This document shows positions 62,605 to 64,000 of a stretch of DNA of 64,000 nucleotides, piece by piece. The notes below the pieces were generated by a model that made no database searches, was not told where the DNA came from, and was given only the letters and a program-made list of their open reading frames with translations. The translations under genes were made by a program, and so were the position numbers. Source of the DNA: Puteibacter caeruleilacunae (GTDB taxonomy: Bacteria; Bacteroidota; Bacteroidia; Bacteroidales; Prolixibacteraceae). Position 1 is the first letter of the stretch. Each line of letters starts with the position of its first letter. Where the stretch lies: the NCBI GenBank assembly GCA_005217565.1, contig SJCO01000015.1:169763-233762 (forward strand), given 5' to 3'.

Positions 62605-62620
62605 ACTTGTATTTACAAGT
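62605..62620. promoter_or_regulatory. Candidate GntR/HutC operator, palindromic copy
   Basis: ACTTGTATTTACAAGT is a near-perfect 16-bp palindrome (7-bp arms ACTTGTA/TACAAGT around TT), matching the loose GTAtAxAC-type core described for HutC-subfamily regulators. It lies between the divergent E2 and GntR genes, 109 bp from the second copy, so it could repress both directions. Confidence 0.7.
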
Positions 62621-62721
62621 TAATTTTTCAGCTTTTAAATATTTTTTTTATTTTTGACCTGAAAATCAAACTCATTCATGCATTATATCTACAGGAGGTA
62701 GAGTTTTAATTTTAGGTTAAC

Positions 62722-63438
62722 ATGGTTGGAGCGAAAAAAATGCCGCAGTATAAGAAGCTGTATGAAATATTAAGAAAACATATTACTTCAGGATTATACC
62801 CCGAGGGAAGTTTGTTGCCCTCTGAGAATGAACTGTGTGCATTGCATGGGCTAACCCGACCTACAGTTCGTCATGCCTTAGATCAGCTGGTAAAAGATAG
62901 CTACATCATAAAACAGCAAGGCAAAGGATCAATTGTTAGCAAACTACCTAAAGATATTGGAATCTTATCGATTCATGGATCTACATCAGCCATTGGTAAG
63001 GAGCACTTAAAAACGCTGATCATTGAAAAGCCAGCCATTAAAGCCTGGGATACGCCATTCATGTTTGAGTTAACCGACATTGAAAGAGAATCGGGATGTA
63101 TTTGTTTCGAGCGCTTGCGCCTCGTAAATGAGATACCGGTATTTTACGATATCACACATATCCCCAATATCAATATGCCACGTTTCGCCAGTAGAAACTT
63201 TAAAAACAAGTCGCTTTTCGAAATTCTACGCACAGGCTATCAGATTGAGATCATTGGAGGAGAACAAAGATTAAAGGCCATTCCTGCCGATAAACGCATA
63301 AGCAAACACCTACAGGTAAAGGAAGGGCATCCCATCCTGCATGTAGAACGTAAGATGAAGACAAACCGACAAGGTTTCTACATCTACTCAACACTTTACT
63401 TTAACTCTGAGAATCATTCAGTTTGCGGAACGTTTTAG
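62722..63438 (+). CDS. GntR-family transcriptional regulator, HutC subfamily
   Basis: A 238-residue regulator. Residues about 10-75 form the GntR winged helix (YKKLYEILRKHITSGLYPEGSLLPSENELCALHGLTRPTVRHALDQLVKD). Residues about 90-235 form a UTRA-type ligand-binding domain with ICFERLRLVNEIPVFYDITHIPN and the terminal YSTLYFNSEN. HutC-type proteins sense sugar phosphates or other small acids. It is divergent from the E2 gene and is the obvious candidate to control the cluster. Confidence 0.92.
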   Translation: MVGAKKMPQYKKLYEILRKHITSGLYPEGSLLPSENELCALHGLTRPTVRHALDQLVKDSYIIKQQGKGSIVSKLPKDIGILSIHGSTSAIGKEHLKTLIIEKPAIKAWDTPFMFELTDIERESGCICFERLRLVNEIPVFYDITHIPNINMPRFASRNFKNKSLFEILRTGYQIEIIGGEQRLKAIPADKRISKHLQVKEGHPILHVERKMKTNRQGFYIYSTLYFNSENHSVCGTF

Positions 63439-63556
63439 GGGATATTTAGAAATAAATATTATCATAGAAAACACAATTAAAGAACAGGAAATTCACTTGA
63501 CTTCCACGTCATTTTTACTAACTTTACAATCATGGAACTCAACCATTGTTCTTTTT

Positions 63557-63578
63557 TTGCATGTGTCATTTCATGCAA
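63557..63578. repeat. 7-bp inverted repeat upstream of the MarR gene
   Basis: TTGCATG (63557-63563) and CATGCAA (63572-63578) surround an 8-nt loop, just after a run of T residues. It lies 300 bp upstream of the MarR gene and 120 bp past the GntR stop. Read on the minus strand it is followed by A-rich sequence, so terminator function is unclear. Confidence 0.4.
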
Positions 63579-63615
63579 CATTTAAAGCAAAAGATACTGC
63601 GTGAAATGCAACACC

Positions 63616-63698
63616 ACCGAATATGGACCGAATGTGAGCCGAATACCTACCGAATGACAGTGGGATAAAGGTACCCTGAAAGAGGGTTGCTTCTATCC
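63616..63698. repeat. 11-bp-pitch repeat element B with flanking hairpin
   Basis: Within the 437-bp gap after the GntR gene, four units (ACCGAAT at 63616, 63627, 63649 and GCCGAAT at 63638) recur at an exact 11-bp pitch. On the minus strand they follow a block ACCTTTATCCCACTGTC (63672-63656) that resembles the blocks at both ends of element A. A hairpin (ACCCT/AGGGT with outer GGAT/ATCC) covers about 63663-63698. No open reading frame was found here. Confidence 0.65.
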
Positions 63699-63826
63699 TG
63701 AATCTCCTTCACATTTATTTCCAAAATAACATTAGTATATCATCAAATTTTAGTCAAATTCTACTCAAATTCGTACATACTTTTACACCATACTATTGTT
63801 GATATTATGTTGGTAGTAATAAATCA

Positions 63827-63857
63827 TTTGCATCTTCAAATTTTAGTTGTACATTGC
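63827..63857 (+). promoter_or_regulatory. Candidate promoter of the MarR gene
   Basis: TTTG (63827-63830), a 19-bp spacer and TACATTGC (63850-63857) approximate the Bacteroidota consensus, with one or two departures in the second box. The ATG follows 18 bp later. Confidence 0.55.
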
Positions 63858-63875
63858 AACCATATTTAAAAAGAT

Positions 63876-64000
63876 ATGGAAAAGCTAAATAACCAAAGGA
63901 ACTCATCATCTAGTCTAATTAGTGTTGCATCGCGATTGCTATCATCGCATTTACAACAGGCATTTGCTGTAAAGAATATTGATATAACCATTGAACAGTG
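63876..64000 (+). CDS. MarR-family transcriptional regulator, N-terminal fragment (runs off right edge)
   Basis: The first 41 codons are visible, starting MEKLNNQRNSSSSLISVASR, and followed by LLSSHLQQAFAVKNIDITIEQW. The last part corresponds to helix 1 and the start of helix 2 of MarR proteins (typically ...LxxxLxxxGITxxQW). The DNA-binding helix is beyond the window, so the family call rests on this short segment. An upstream promoter-like element supports the start. Confidence 0.55.
   Translation, partial: MEKLNNQRNSSSSLISVASRLLSSHLQQAFAVKNIDITIEQ

Noticed and set aside
1..64000. Phage, integrative element, IS or CRISPR.
   Set aside because: No integrase, transposase, att-like direct repeats, tRNA-adjacent boundary or direct repeat/spacer array was found.

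Overview
The window is AT-rich chromosomal DNA from a Bacteroidota bacterium, probably a marine or sediment member of Bacteroidales/Marinilabiliales. The evidence is an Alternative Complex III operon, a caa3-type oxidase, a type IX secretion protein (PorQ), promoters of the TTTG-N19-21-TAnnTTTG type, a type B L31 protein, and many DUF families typical of the phylum. There is no phage, plasmid, insertion sequence, CRISPR array or rRNA operon. Almost everything reads as core genome.

Layout. 1-3.9 kb (+): tail of a cytochrome c oxidase operon (ctaD end, ctaE, subunit IV, ctaC with a fused cytochrome c, ctaB), then a DUF302 protein and a heavy-metal-binding lipoprotein. 3.9-12 kb (-): a lipoprotein/beta-barrel pair, an NtrC-type regulator without a DNA-binding domain, Ppx/GppA, cysK behind a poly-cysteine leader peptide and attenuator, and a NatAB-type ABC exporter. 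12.1-20 kb (-): the actABCDEF operon (quinol to cytochrome c), which should feed electrons to the caa3 oxidase at the left edge. 20-31 kb: AI-2E and EamA transporters, Lon, L31, two tandem ceramide-synthase-like acyltransferases, BI-1, an AlkD-like protein and a flippase. 31-37 kb: tRNA-His, a GH125 mannosidase, an ECF sigma/anti-sigma cassette with two envelope proteins, EamA and YkgJ. 37.5-44 kb (+): porQ, cmk, ispH, pfkA, priA. 44-48.3 kb (+): parA, parB, a DUF5683 protein and an MltD-like transglycosylase. 48.4-52.7 kb (+): an SGNH/MBOAT acyl-transfer pair, a SIS-domain sugar-phosphate isomerase and an isochorismatase-like hydrolase. 52.7-62.5 kb (-): a seven-gene cluster joining a complete 2-oxoacid dehydrogenase complex (E2, E3, fused E1) to a PHP protein, a sorbitol-6-phosphate-type SDR, a sorbose-1-phosphate-reductase-type enzyme and an FSA-type transaldolase. 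A divergent GntR/HutC regulator lies beside it with palindromic operator candidates between. The right edge holds the start of a MarR-family gene.

Three things stand out. (1) The cysK leader on the minus strand (9434-9564) encodes a 21-residue peptide with five consecutive cysteines. A perfect 10-bp complementarity between the end of that reading frame and the 5' arm of a strong terminator gives a complete cysteine-attenuation circuit. (2) Two intergenic regions (37.18-37.31 kb and 63.6-63.7 kb) carry heptamer repeats at an exact 11-bp pitch. The heptamers differ, but both arrays sit beside a related ACCTTT-type block, which suggests an unrecognised modular repeat family. (3) The GntR-linked cluster around the 2-oxoacid dehydrogenase looks like a catabolic pathway whose substrate I cannot name.

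All calls were made by reading sequence; no database search was run. Start codons were moved from the longest reading frame where the family N-terminus, a terminator or a promoter argued for it, and this is stated in each entry.
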